From: Streptomyces sp. CBMA29
GTDB taxonomy: Bacteria; Actinomycetota; Actinomycetes; Streptomycetales; Streptomycetaceae
Assembly (NCBI RefSeq): GCF_014596445.1
Contig: NZ_MECL01000041.1
Coordinates: forward strand, 1-64,000
Direction: 5' to 3'
DNA: 64,000 bases
Shown: positions 8,350-16,051 of the stretch, one piece after another
Layout: each line of letters begins with the position of its first letter
Numbering within the stretch: position 1 is the first letter of the stretch
The notes under the pieces: model-generated
What the model saw: the letters and a program-made list of their open reading frames with translations, nothing else
What the model was told of the DNA's origin: nothing
Databases searched by the model: none
Position numbers and translations under genes: made by a program

Positions 8350-10347
8350 ATGACGCACGCACCGCACGACACGGACACCGGACCCGCGGGGGCCGAGGAC
8401 CTGGTGGAGATGTACCGCCGGATGCGCCGTATCCGCGGCTTCGAAGAACGGGCGTCCGCGCTGTACAAAGCGACCGAGATTCCCGGATTCCTGCATCTGT
8501 CGATCGGTCAGGAGGCAAGCGCGGTCGGCGCCTGCTGGCCGCTCGGCGAGCGCGACGGCATCACCTCCACCCACCGCGGGCACGGCCACGTCCTGGCCAA
8601 GGGGCTCGACTCCGCCTCGATGATGGCGGAGTTGATGGGCAAGGAGGGCGGGACCTGCCACGGCCGCGGCGGCTCGATGCACATCGCCGACCCGGGACTC
8701 GGCATCTACGGCGCCAACGGGATCGTGGGCGCCGGACTGCCGATCGCCGCCGGCGTGGCGACCGCGGCCAAGCTGCGCGGCGCGGGCGACGTCGTCGTGG
8801 CCTTCTTCGGCGACGGCGCGGTCGCCCAGGGCATGTTCCACGAGGCCGTCAACCTGGCCGCGGTCTGGGACCTCCCGGTGGTCTTCCTCTGCGAGAACAA
8901 CCACTACTCCGAGTTCTCGCCCGCCGCCGAACAGCACCGCGCCCCGCTCTCGGCCCGCGCCGCCGGATACGGCATCGGCTACGCACACGTCGACGGCAAC
9001 GACGTCGTGGCGGTGGCGCGGACCATGACCGAGGTGGTGGGCAGGCTCCGCGCGGGCGGCGGACCTGTTCTGGTGGAGGCCGAGACCTACCGCTGGCACG
9101 GCCACTACGAGGGCGACCCCGAGCGCTACCGCGCGCCGCAGGAGGTCGCCGCTGCCAAGGAGCGCGACCCGCTGCTGGTGGCGCGGCGGCATATGGCGGC
9201 GGCCGGGGTGAGCCAGGCGCGGGCCGACGCCGTGGACGAGGAGATCGCGAAGGAGATCGAGGCGTCCGTCGAGTGGGCCAGAAGTCAGCCGGAGCCCGCC
9301 CCCGAGACCCTGCTCGACCATGTCTCGGCTCCGCGCCCGGTGATCCCCGAGCCCGCCCCGGCCCTGGCCGACGCCGAGGTGTTCCGGTCGATGGACGCCG
9401 TACGGCTCGCGCTGGAGCACGAACTCACCGCCGACCCCGATGTCTTCATCGCCGGAGTCGACGTCGGCGAGGGCGGCAACGTCTTCGGCCTCACCCGCGG
9501 CCTCGCGCGAGCCTTCCCCGGCCGGGTGCGCGACACGCCGATCAGCGAGAGCGCCGTCCTGGGCACCGCGGTCGGCGCGGCCATGGCAGGGATGAAGCCC
9601 GTCGTGGAGATCATGTACATGGACTTCATCGGGGTCTGCCTCGACATGCTCCTCAACCAGGCCGCCAAACTGCGCTTCATGACCGGCGGCCGGGCCTCCA
9701 TGCCGCTGGTGGTGCGCACCCAGTTCGGCGCCGGACGCTCCTCCGGCAGCCAGCACTCGCAGAGCCTGGAGGCGCTGCTCGCCCATGTGCCCGGCCTGAC
9801 CGTGGTGATGCCCTCCAACCCGGCCGACACGTACGGACTGCTGCGCGCCGCCATCCAGGACCCCAACCCCGTGGTCTTCGTGGAGAACCGGCTCCAGTAC
9901 GGCTTCAAGGGACCGCGCCCGCCCGCCGACCATCTGGTCCCGCTGGGCAGGGCCCATGTCGTACGGGAGGGGACCGACGTCACCCTCGTCTCCTGGTCGC
10001 GCATGGTCCAGGACGGTCTCGCCGCCGCGCAGACGCTCGCCGCCGAGGGCGTCAGCGTCGAAGTGATCGACCTGCGGACGATCTCCCCGCTCGACCGGGA
10101 GACGGTTCTGGCCTCACTGGCCAAGACCAACCGGCTGGTCATCGCCCACGAGGCCGTACGGGACTTCGGTGTGGGGGCCGAGCTCGCCGCCATGGCGGTG
10201 GACGAGGGCTTCTGGCACCTCGACGCGCCGGTCACACGCGTCGCGCCGCCCCCGATGCCCGCGCCGTACGCCCCCTCGCTGGAACGGGTGTGGCTGCCCT
10301 CGCGGGACACCATCGCCGACACGCTGCGGCGGATCGCGGCCTTCTGA
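8350..10347 (+). CDS. Fused alpha-beta E1 component of a 2-oxoacid/acetoin-type dehydrogenase
   Basis: This 665-residue ThDP enzyme joins in one chain the alpha and beta subunits that are separate in most acetoin, pyruvate or branched-chain 2-oxoacid dehydrogenases. Residues 1-330 are the alpha part, with the ThDP motif GDGAVAQG...ENNHYSEF; residues about 345-665 are the beta part, starting MDAVRLALEHEL and containing SESAVLGTAVGAAMAG. ATG 8350 follows CGAGGAC. It has its own regulated promoter and no E2 or E3 gene beside it, so it either borrows partners from elsewhere or acts as a stand-alone decarboxylase. Its substrate may be a 2-oxo or alpha-hydroxyketone product of the pathway. Confidence 0.9.
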   Translation: MTHAPHDTDTGPAGAEDLVEMYRRMRRIRGFEERASALYKATEIPGFLHLSIGQEASAVGACWPLGERDGITSTHRGHGHVLAKGLDSASMMAELMGKEGGTCHGRGGSMHIADPGLGIYGANGIVGAGLPIAAGVATAAKLRGAGDVVVAFFGDGAVAQGMFHEAVNLAAVWDLPVVFLCENNHYSEFSPAAEQHRAPLSARAAGYGIGYAHVDGNDVVAVARTMTEVVGRLRAGGGPVLVEAETYRWHGHYEGDPERYRAPQEVAAAKERDPLLVARRHMAAAGVSQARADAVDEEIAKEIEASVEWARSQPEPAPETLLDHVSAPRPVIPEPAPALADAEVFRSMDAVRLALEHELTADPDVFIAGVDVGEGGNVFGLTRGLARAFPGRVRDTPISESAVLGTAVGAAMAGMKPVVEIMYMDFIGVCLDMLLNQAAKLRFMTGGRASMPLVVRTQFGAGRSSGSQHSQSLEALLAHVPGLTVVMPSNPADTYGLLRAAIQDPNPVVFVENRLQYGFKGPRPPADHLVPLGRAHVVREGTDVTLVSWSRMVQDGLAAAQTLAAEGVSVEVIDLRTISPLDRETVLASLAKTNRLVIAHEAVRDFGVGAELAAMAVDEGFWHLDAPVTRVAPPPMPAPYAPSLERVWLPSRDTIADTLRRIAAF

Positions 10348-10363
10348 ACTCCGGCACCGCGAC

Positions 10364-10423
10364 GCGGCACGGCGAAGGCCCCGGAATCCGCCCTCTTGGA
10401 TTCCGGGGCCTTCGCCGTGCCGC
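10364..10423. terminator. Long perfect hairpin between convergent genes
   Basis: A perfect 26-bp inverted repeat (10364-10389 with 10398-10423) surrounds an 8-base loop. It lies between the stop codons of the E1 gene and the cyclase-family gene and should stop transcription from both sides. Confidence 0.85.
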
Positions 10424-10433
10424 GCCCGGCCGA

Positions 10434-11483
10434 TCAGACGGTCGCGACCGGGGTGAGCGGACTGCCCTGCGTACCGGGGAGGTTCAGCGGGGGAGCCGTG
10501 AGGAGGAATCTGCTGCGGTTGTGCTCCCGCAGCCAGCCCGCCAACTCGTGCAGATACCACAGCTCACCGAGCGGGACGCCGAGCTTGAACAGGCACAGGT
10601 GGTGGATGGGGAGCAGGGTGTGCCGCTCCTGGGTCATCTCCTTGACGCCCACGCCTTCGACGGCGTAGTTGTCCGCGACCAGGGCGGAGATCTGCGACTC
10701 GGCGATCCACTCCAGCAGCGCCGGGTCGTGCGCGTCGAGGTAGGAGGCGGTGGAATTGATGGCCACCGGATCCGGGTTCTTCTCCCAGGCCAGGACCTGG
10801 GTGGCGAAGCCGGTGTGCAGCAGGAGCATGTCACCGGGCTCGACCACGACGTTGTCCGCGGCCATGATCTCCCGGAGCGTCTTGAGATCGACCGGCTGCC
10901 AGCTCGTACCGAGGTGGTGGGCCAGGTCGATCAGGACGCCCCGGCCCTGCACTCCGTGCTCCGCCATGTGCTCGAGACCGAGGTGGCGGGCGAAGCTGAT
11001 GCTCCCGCTGCCGTCGCCCTTGGCGTCCTCCTGCGGTCCGACGATGTCGGTGCCCGGCCGGAATCCGTTGTAGTAGACCGGCTCGTCGACGCCGTCGCCG
11101 TCCGCGTCGAACTCGGCGCCCTGGTGGGCGAGGGCGTCCCATTGCGTCGAGTACTGGAGCCAGAGCGTCACCATGTCGTCCGACCACACGTCGATCAGCG
11201 CGGGCGCGATCTTCTCGCGCGCGACGACGTTGTAGAAGACGTCCTGCTTGTACTCCAGGTCCTCGGTCGGCCGCAGGACCGGCGGGTACCGCCGCTGGTT
11301 CAGGGCCGAGCCGCCGGGATAGTCGAGCGGCAGGCTCAGACCGAAACTGATTCCGTGCTCGACCTCGCGCACCCCTTGGAGGACCTTCTCGGGAGTGAGC
11401 AGATTGATACGGCCCAGCTCGTCGTCCTCACCCCAGTCGCCCCAGGTCGAGCCCGGTGGACGCTGCTTCCAACGATTCGTCAC
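10434..11483 (-). CDS. Cyclase-family protein (kynurenine formamidase-like hydrolase)
   Basis: This 349-residue protein belongs to the metal-dependent cyclase family that includes kynurenine formamidase and isatin hydrolase. The family's HxGTHxDxxxH metal motif appears here as QYSTQWDALAHQG, keeping the aspartate and last histidine but with glutamine in place of the first histidine. LHTGF and a late ALVADNYAVEG segment also fit. The start is GTG 11483, preceded by AAGGAGG at good spacing. In a cluster with a Baeyer-Villiger monooxygenase, hydrolysis of a lactone or another cyclic ester or amide is a reasonable role, but unproven. It is controlled by the promoter-operator at 11528-11556. Confidence 0.85.
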   Translation of the reverse strand: MTNRWKQRPPGSTWGDWGEDDELGRINLLTPEKVLQGVREVEHGISFGLSLPLDYPGGSALNQRRYPPVLRPTEDLEYKQDVFYNVVAREKIAPALIDVWSDDMVTLWLQYSTQWDALAHQGAEFDADGDGVDEPVYYNGFRPGTDIVGPQEDAKGDGSGSISFARHLGLEHMAEHGVQGRGVLIDLAHHLGTSWQPVDLKTLREIMAADNVVVEPGDMLLLHTGFATQVLAWEKNPDPVAINSTASYLDAHDPALLEWIAESQISALVADNYAVEGVGVKEMTQERHTLLPIHHLCLFKLGVPLGELWYLHELAGWLREHNRSRFLLTAPPLNLPGTQGSPLTPVATV

Positions 11484-11527
11484 GATGACGCCTCCTTCGC
11501 TGCCGGTCCCCGTCGACCGCCCTCCGC

Positions 11528-11556
11528 ATGCTATTGAGATTGGACCGATCGGTCAA
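11528..11556 (-). promoter_or_regulatory. Promoter with TetR-type operator, in front of the cyclase-family gene
   Basis: On the minus strand the sequence is TTGACC, 17 bases, TAGCAT. The perfect palindrome GACCGATCGGTC (11543-11554) overlaps the -35 element. The two SnoaL-like genes run away on the other side and may also be affected. Confidence 0.65.
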
Positions 11557-11703
11557 TGAATCCGTCGCGGTCGGTTCATGTGGTCTCATGCGACCTCCCT
11601 TTGCGTCTCTCCGAGTAATAGACTCAGTGGTCGAAACATGTGGTAGAGCTGCACCCTGACCACATCCTCAATCCTCAATCCTCATCTGGCCTTGGAGAGA
11701 AAA

Positions 11704-12102
11704 ATGAGCGAATCCACACTGGCGTGGGTCGCGGCGGGCGTACGCGACCTGATCGGCGCGCACACCCAGGCGCAGGACGCCGGCCGGACCGACGCCGTCG
11801 TCGCGCTGTACGCCCCCGACGCCGTACTCGAACTGCCGGGCGCCGATCCCGTCTTCGGCCGGGACGCGCTCCGTGCGGCGTTCACGCGGTGGGCGCCGAC
11901 GAAGCCGCAGCAGCACCTCGTGGCCAACACCGTGATCACCGCCGCCGCCGAGGACGAGGCGACGGCCGTGAGCGACGTGGTCTTCCTCCAGCGCGGCGAG
12001 TCCGGCTGGGCCGTGCAGGTCGTCGGACGCTACGAGGACACGCTGCGCCGCTACGGCGACGGGTGGCGTTTCCAACGGCGGGTGACGACCTACCAGGCGT
12101 GA
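11704..12102 (+). CDS. SnoaL-like / NTF2-fold small protein, copy 1
   Basis: This 132-residue protein has the cone-shaped NTF2-like fold pattern of SnoaL-like polyketide cyclases, scytalone dehydratases and ring-hydroxylase small subunits. The segment QQHLVANTVI corresponds to the family's (R)HxxxNxxI motif, and the C-terminus ends WRFQRRVTTYQA. ATG 11704 follows GGAGAG. It is a close paralogue of the next gene, with nearly the same last 30 residues. A role in isomerising or dehydrating a cyclic intermediate is possible. No substrate can be named. Confidence 0.82.
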   Translation: MSESTLAWVAAGVRDLIGAHTQAQDAGRTDAVVALYAPDAVLELPGADPVFGRDALRAAFTRWAPTKPQQHLVANTVITAAAEDEATAVSDVVFLQRGESGWAVQVVGRYEDTLRRYGDGWRFQRRVTTYQA

Positions 12103-12154
12103 GCCCACCATCGGTCCGCCCGCGGGCGGACGCCGACCCCAACCCTGGAGAGAG

Positions 12155-12580
12155 ATGAGCAAGTCCATCGACAGCGCACCCGCCGAGGTCACCGCCGACG
12201 TGCTCGCGGAGTCCGGCGTACGGGCCGCCATCGCCGCTTACGCACACGCGCTGGACGCGGGGAGGACCGACGACCTCGCCGAGCTGTTCCTTCCCGACGG
12301 CGTCGCCGAGATCGCCGATGTCGCGATCTTCGAGGGCCGCGAGGCGATACGCGAGGGCTTCGCCGCCTTCGCGCCCGCCCAGCCCCAACTGCACATGGTG
12401 GCCAACACCGTCATCACCTCGGCCGCGGGGGAGGAGGCGACGGCGACCAGCGCGCTGGCGTTCTTCCAGCGCGACGAGTCCGGCTGGGCGGTCCGGCTGG
12501 TCGGGCGGTACGACGACACCCTGCGCAGGCAGGGCGGCACGTGGCGGTTCCAGCGCCGGGTCACGACCTTTCTGCCATAG
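12155..12580 (+). CDS. SnoaL-like / NTF2-fold small protein, copy 2
   Basis: This 141-residue protein is the paralogue of the preceding gene: QLHMVANTVI and WRFQRRVTTFLP match it almost exactly. The N-terminal part is more divergent and about 10 residues longer. ATG follows GGAGAGAG directly, 52 bp after the previous stop, so the two genes form a small operon. A strong hairpin follows at 12588. The pair may form a heterodimer, or one copy may be specialised. Both ideas are inference. Confidence 0.82.
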   Translation: MSKSIDSAPAEVTADVLAESGVRAAIAAYAHALDAGRTDDLAELFLPDGVAEIADVAIFEGREAIREGFAAFAPAQPQLHMVANTVITSAAGEEATATSALAFFQRDESGWAVRLVGRYDDTLRRQGGTWRFQRRVTTFLP

Positions 12581-12587
12581 CCGCCAC

Positions 12588-12629
12588 GAGGCCCGCGCCG
12601 CGGTTCGATCCCGGCGCGGCGCGGGCCTC
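12588..12629. terminator. Hairpin between convergent genes
   Basis: A perfect 15-bp inverted repeat (12588-12602 with 12615-12629) with a 12-base loop separates the SnoaL pair from the convergent Baeyer-Villiger monooxygenase gene. Confidence 0.75.
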
Positions 12630-12644
12630 ACGGCGTCCCTGCGG

Positions 12645-14336
12645 TCAGTCCGCCGTCTCCGTCCGCTCCTGCGCCGCCTTGGCGAAGACGAGCGCCGGAT
12701 AGCCGGTCTCGACCGCTTCGGCGATCAACTCCTGGAGCTTCCACCGGCCCGTCGGGTTCAGAAGCTGACGGATCGGCTTGCCGGGGATGTTGGCCCCGTA
12801 GAAGTAGCTGCTCTGGAGGAACGAGGACCGCGAGGCGTTGTCGTTGACCAGGTCCGTCCACTCCTGCTCCGCGGCGGCGGTCACCTCGACGACGTCGTGG
12901 CCGTGCGCCCGCGCGTGGACGAGCACGTCCATGACGAAGTCGACCTGGTCGCCCGCGTAGCGCGGATTGTTGCCGAGCGCGCCGTGCGGCCCGCCGGGGA
13001 AGAAGAAGTTCGGGAAACCGGCGACCGCGACACCCAGGTAGCTGGACGGACCCTGCGCCCAGTACTCCTTGAGCGCCAGCCCGTCCCGGCCGCGTACCCC
13101 GAGCCGGTTGAGCGCGCCGGTCCCGAAGTCGTAGCCGGTCGCCCAGATGACGATGTCGAACTCCCGCGGGCCGTCGCTCGTCTCGACCCCGGTCGCGGTG
13201 AGCCGCTCGATCGGCGTCTCGTTGAGGTCGACCAGTGTGACATTCGGCTTGTTGTACGTCTCGTAGTAGTGCGTTCCGAACGGGGGCCGCCGTCCTCCGT
13301 AGCCGTGGTCCTTGGGGATCAGCTTCTCGGCCGTCGCGGGGTCCCGCACGATCGCACGGATCTTGTCGGCCATGAACGCGCACCACTCGGCGTTCACCGT
13401 CGGGTTCGTCATCATGTCCATGTAGTGCTCGGACAGTTTGGTGAAGCCGGGGCCGTTCCAGCGCTGCTCGTAGAACTCCTGCCGCTGCTCCGGCGTGTCG
13501 TCCAGGCCGGAACGCATGACGATCTGGTGCAGGAATCCGCTCGGCGAGGTGTTCAGCGTGTCGCGGATGCTCTCGAAGTTCGCCTTGAGGTCCGCCTGCT
13601 CCCGCGGCGTGATCGGCGCGTTGTTCAGCGGCGTGAGCCAGTCGGCCACCTTCTGGTAGACCGTCAGCGAGGCCACCTCGTCCGCGACGGCCGGGACGAT
13701 CTGCACACCGCTGGACCCGGTGCCGATGAGGGCGACCCGCTTGCCCGCGAAGTCGACGGGTGTCTTCGGCCACAGTCCCGTGTGGTGCTGCTCGCCGCCG
13801 AAGTCCTCCCGGCCCGCGATGGCCGGGATGAACGGCACCGAGAGGATGCCGGTCGCCGCGACGAGGAAGCGGGCCCGGTACGCGGCGCCGTCCTGTGCCC
13901 GCACGTCCCAGGTCCCGGACGGTTCGTGCCAGACGGCCGAGGTCACCACGGTGTCGAAGCGAATGTCACGCCGCAGGTCGAAGCGGTCGACCACATAGTT
14001 GAAGTAGCGCTCGATCTCCGGCTGGCCCGCGAATGTCTCCGACCACTCCCACTCCTCCCACAGCTCCTTCGAGAAGAGGTAGCCGTAGGTGTAGCTCTCG
14101 GAGTCGAAGCGTGCCTCGGGGTAGCGGTTCCAGTACCAGGTGCCGCCCACCCCGCTGCCCGCTTCCAGCAGTCTCACGGAGAAGCCCGCCTCGCGGGCCT
14201 GACGCAGTTGGTAGATGCCGGTGACGCCCGCTCCCACGACCAGGACGTCCACCTGTTCGGCCGAGGTCGCGTCCGCCGGCCGCGTCCGGGCGGTCCGCAG
14301 GTCCGTCTCTCCCGGCGTCTTCGTTGATTCGCTCAT
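12645..14336 (-). CDS. Baeyer-Villiger monooxygenase (cyclohexanone monooxygenase-like)
   Basis: This 563-residue flavoprotein should insert oxygen beside a ketone to give an ester or lactone, using NADPH and O2. The FAD fold starts VVGAGVTG at about residue 33. The Baeyer-Villiger fingerprint FGGEQHHTGLWP at residues 179-190 matches FxGxxxHxxxWP exactly, and the NADPH fold has GTGSSG near 205. The late ATGYD segment is also typical. ATG 14336 is in frame and gives family length. It has its own operator-bearing promoter (14385-14413). With the P450 and dehydrogenases it suggests a route of hydroxylation, ketone formation and lactone formation on an alicyclic ring. Confidence 0.95.
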   Translation of the reverse strand: MSESTKTPGETDLRTARTRPADATSAEQVDVLVVGAGVTGIYQLRQAREAGFSVRLLEAGSGVGGTWYWNRYPEARFDSESYTYGYLFSKELWEEWEWSETFAGQPEIERYFNYVVDRFDLRRDIRFDTVVTSAVWHEPSGTWDVRAQDGAAYRARFLVAATGILSVPFIPAIAGREDFGGEQHHTGLWPKTPVDFAGKRVALIGTGSSGVQIVPAVADEVASLTVYQKVADWLTPLNNAPITPREQADLKANFESIRDTLNTSPSGFLHQIVMRSGLDDTPEQRQEFYEQRWNGPGFTKLSEHYMDMMTNPTVNAEWCAFMADKIRAIVRDPATAEKLIPKDHGYGGRRPPFGTHYYETYNKPNVTLVDLNETPIERLTATGVETSDGPREFDIVIWATGYDFGTGALNRLGVRGRDGLALKEYWAQGPSSYLGVAVAGFPNFFFPGGPHGALGNNPRYAGDQVDFVMDVLVHARAHGHDVVEVTAAAEQEWTDLVNDNASRSSFLQSSYFYGANIPGKPIRQLLNPTGRWKLQELIAEAVETGYPALVFAKAAQERTETAD

Positions 14337-14384
14337 CTGTCCTCCGACGTGACAGGTGCCGGGGCTCCCGCATGAGCCTCGTTT

Positions 14385-14413
14385 TATATGCCGACCAGTC
14401 GGTCGAATATTCA
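14385..14413 (-). promoter_or_regulatory. Promoter with TetR-type operator, in front of the Baeyer-Villiger monooxygenase gene
   Basis: On the minus strand TGAATA, 17 bases, CATATA (or TATAAA two bases further) reads toward the monooxygenase. The operator GACCAGTCGGTC occupies 14393-14404 in the spacer, like the other sites of the block. Confidence 0.6.
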
Positions 14414-14490
14414 GCCCGAGCGTAGATCAGGCGATGAGCCCGATCAATGGCGGTGACACAAAGCGCCGCCGGTCTCGGTGTGCGGCGGCC

Positions 14491-14542
14491 ACGACGGCCC
14501 CGCGGCGCCCCGGCGTGGAGCGCCACGGGGCCGGTTTTGTCG
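14491..14542. other. Large imperfect hairpin between two divergent promoters
   Basis: ACGACGGCCCCGCGGCGC (14491-14508) can pair with 14520-14542, with a mismatch and a bulged GTTTT. It looks like a terminator but lies between two divergent promoters, where no annotated gene ends. It may insulate the two units or be left from a rearrangement. Confidence 0.45.
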
Positions 14543-14549
14543 TCACCCA

Positions 14550-14578
14550 TTGATTGTACCGACCGATTGGTCTAACTT
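14550..14578 (+). promoter_or_regulatory. Promoter with TetR-type operator, in front of the 14.6-18.5 kb operon
   Basis: TTGATT, 17 bases, TAACTT reads toward the gene at 14615. The operator GACCGATTGGTC (14561-14572) ends the spacer. The first 22 bases are almost identical to the reverse complements of the sites at 1603-1631 and 37402-37430. Confidence 0.7.
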
Positions 14579-14614
14579 TCGCTGAGAGCCGAGGGCAGAC
14601 GACGGGAGCCACGT

Positions 14615-15061
14615 ATGAGCTCGAAGGACGACAACGGGACCGGCGTCGGCGCGGCGCCCGACCCGGGTCCCGCCGGGCCGGACACCGGCACCGGTCTGCG
14701 GGCCGCCGGGCTCCGGGCGATGCGCGACGCACTGCCCGGGGTGTTCCCGCCGGGCGACCTCGACCTGCGCGACGGCCGCTTCGGCGAGGACCTGGTCGAG
14801 ATCGGACTGACCAGTGTCTGGGGCGCGTTGTGGGCCCGCGAAGGGCTCAGCCGCCGTGACCGCAGCCTGGTCACCATCAGTCTCCTGATCGCGCTGAAGG
14901 CGGAGGCAGAGCTGAAGACCCACGTCCGTGTCGGGCTGACCAACGGACTGACACGGGACGAGATCGCCGAGGTGATCTACCACTCGGCCGGTTACGCGGG
15001 CTTCCCGGCAGCGGTGGCGGCCAGAAGCGCCGCCCGTGAGGCCCTGGAGGACCAGGGCTGA
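14615..15061 (+). CDS. Carboxymuconolactone decarboxylase family protein
   Basis: This 148-residue protein has the alpha-helical CMD/AhpD fold pattern: a core LTSVWGALWAREGLSRRDRSLVTI, then LKTHVRVGLTNGLTRDEIAEVIYH. The histidine in LKTHV fits gamma-carboxymuconolactone decarboxylases rather than AhpD, and the AhpD CxxC pair is absent. A 25-residue Gly/Pro-rich N-terminal extension precedes the domain. GGGAG lies upstream of the ATG. It is the first gene of a regulated operon with an SDR, the ferredoxin reductase, ferredoxin and a second SDR. It may act on a lactone or keto-acid intermediate. The precise reaction is unknown. Confidence 0.88.
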   Translation: MSSKDDNGTGVGAAPDPGPAGPDTGTGLRAAGLRAMRDALPGVFPPGDLDLRDGRFGEDLVEIGLTSVWGALWAREGLSRRDRSLVTISLLIALKAEAELKTHVRVGLTNGLTRDEIAEVIYHSAGYAGFPAAVAARSAAREALEDQG

Positions 15062-15192
15062 CCTGCCGGACACGCGGCAGGGGAGCCACCGCCGTGGGGC
15101 GAGCCGCGGCCCCTCAGCCTCGCGAGGGCGTCGGTGTCCGGCCGGGCGCCGCGCACGACGCGACGACGCGACAACGCAGACAAGGAGTACGC

Positions 15193-15933
15193 ATGTCACT
15201 GCAAGGAAAGGTCGCGGTCGTCACGGGCGGCGCCCGCGGGATCGGACGGGCGACGGCGACCGTACTCGCGGCCAGGGGCGCCTCGGTGTCGGTCTGGGAC
15301 CTCGACCTCGAAGGCGCGGAGAAGACCGTGGCCACGATCGTCGAGGCGGGCGGCACGGCCGTCGCGATCGGCGGCGACGCGGCCGACGCCGCCGCGGTGG
15401 CCGCCGCGGCGGCCAGGACCCGCGACGAGTTGGGACCGGTCACGGTCCTCGTCAACAACGCCGGGGTCACCGGCTACGAGCCCTTCACGACCCTCACCGA
15501 GGCATCGTGGGACCGCATGATCGGGATCAATCTCAAGGGACCGTTCCTGGTCACCAGGGAGTTGGTGCCGGACATGCTGGAGGCCCGATGGGGGCGGATC
15601 GTCAACATCTCCTCGTCCTCCGCGCAGACCGGAGCGCCCGCGATGGCCCACTACGCGGCGTCCAAGGGCGGAGTCATCGGCTTCACCCGGGCGCTGGCGA
15701 TCGAGTACGCGGCCACCGGGATCACCGTCAACCACGTCCCGCCCGGCTTCATCGACACGCCCCTGGTGCGCGAGGGCCCCGTCGACGTGGAGGCCGCCGC
15801 GGCCACGATGCCCATGAAACGCGCGGGGCGACCGGACGACGTCGCGTACGCGGTGGCGTACCTCGCCTCCGAGGAGGCCGGATACGTGACCGGCCAGACG
15901 CTCAGCACCAACGGCGGGCGCTACCTGGTGTGA
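15193..15933 (+). CDS. Short-chain dehydrogenase/reductase (SDR)
   Basis: This 246-residue classical SDR carries TGGARGIG at about residues 12-19, NNAG in the middle, the active site S...HYAASKGG and the C-terminal TGQTLSTNGG. It resembles 3-oxoacyl-ACP reductase or cyclic alcohol dehydrogenase types. ATG 15193 follows AAGGAG; the earlier in-frame ATG at 15094 adds a stretch without homology. It probably oxidises the alcohol made by the P450 to the ketone used by the Baeyer-Villiger enzyme. That is inference from the neighbours. Confidence 0.9.
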   Translation: MSLQGKVAVVTGGARGIGRATATVLAARGASVSVWDLDLEGAEKTVATIVEAGGTAVAIGGDAADAAAVAAAAARTRDELGPVTVLVNNAGVTGYEPFTTLTEASWDRMIGINLKGPFLVTRELVPDMLEARWGRIVNISSSSAQTGAPAMAHYAASKGGVIGFTRALAIEYAATGITVNHVPPGFIDTPLVREGPVDVEAAAATMPMKRAGRPDDVAYAVAYLASEEAGYVTGQTLSTNGGRYLV

Positions 15934-15997
15934 GCCGCGGTCGGAACCGACGTTCCAGCCCGACGGACACGACCCCAGAACCGCAACGGAGCCGCAG

Positions 15998-16051
15998 ATG
16001 AGAATCGATTACCACGCCAGGCGCGACGCCGCCCGGGGCGGGTCCGCGTGA
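15998..16051 (+). CDS. Possible 17-codon leader ORF overlapping the ferredoxin reductase gene
   Basis: ATG 15998 has GGAG about 8 bases upstream and opens a frame of 17 codons (MRIDYHARRDAARGGSA) whose TGA overlaps the GTG start of the reductase as GTGA. It could be a translational-coupling leader or the remnant of a lost gene. The next ferredoxin also begins MRI, which may be chance. No conserved domain can fit in this length. Confidence 0.3.
   Translation: MRIDYHARRDAARGGSA

Noticed and set aside
12318..14327. A 669-codon plus-strand frame over the Baeyer-Villiger gene
   Set aside because: The minus strand has an exact Baeyer-Villiger fingerprint and normal protein composition; the plus frame has none.
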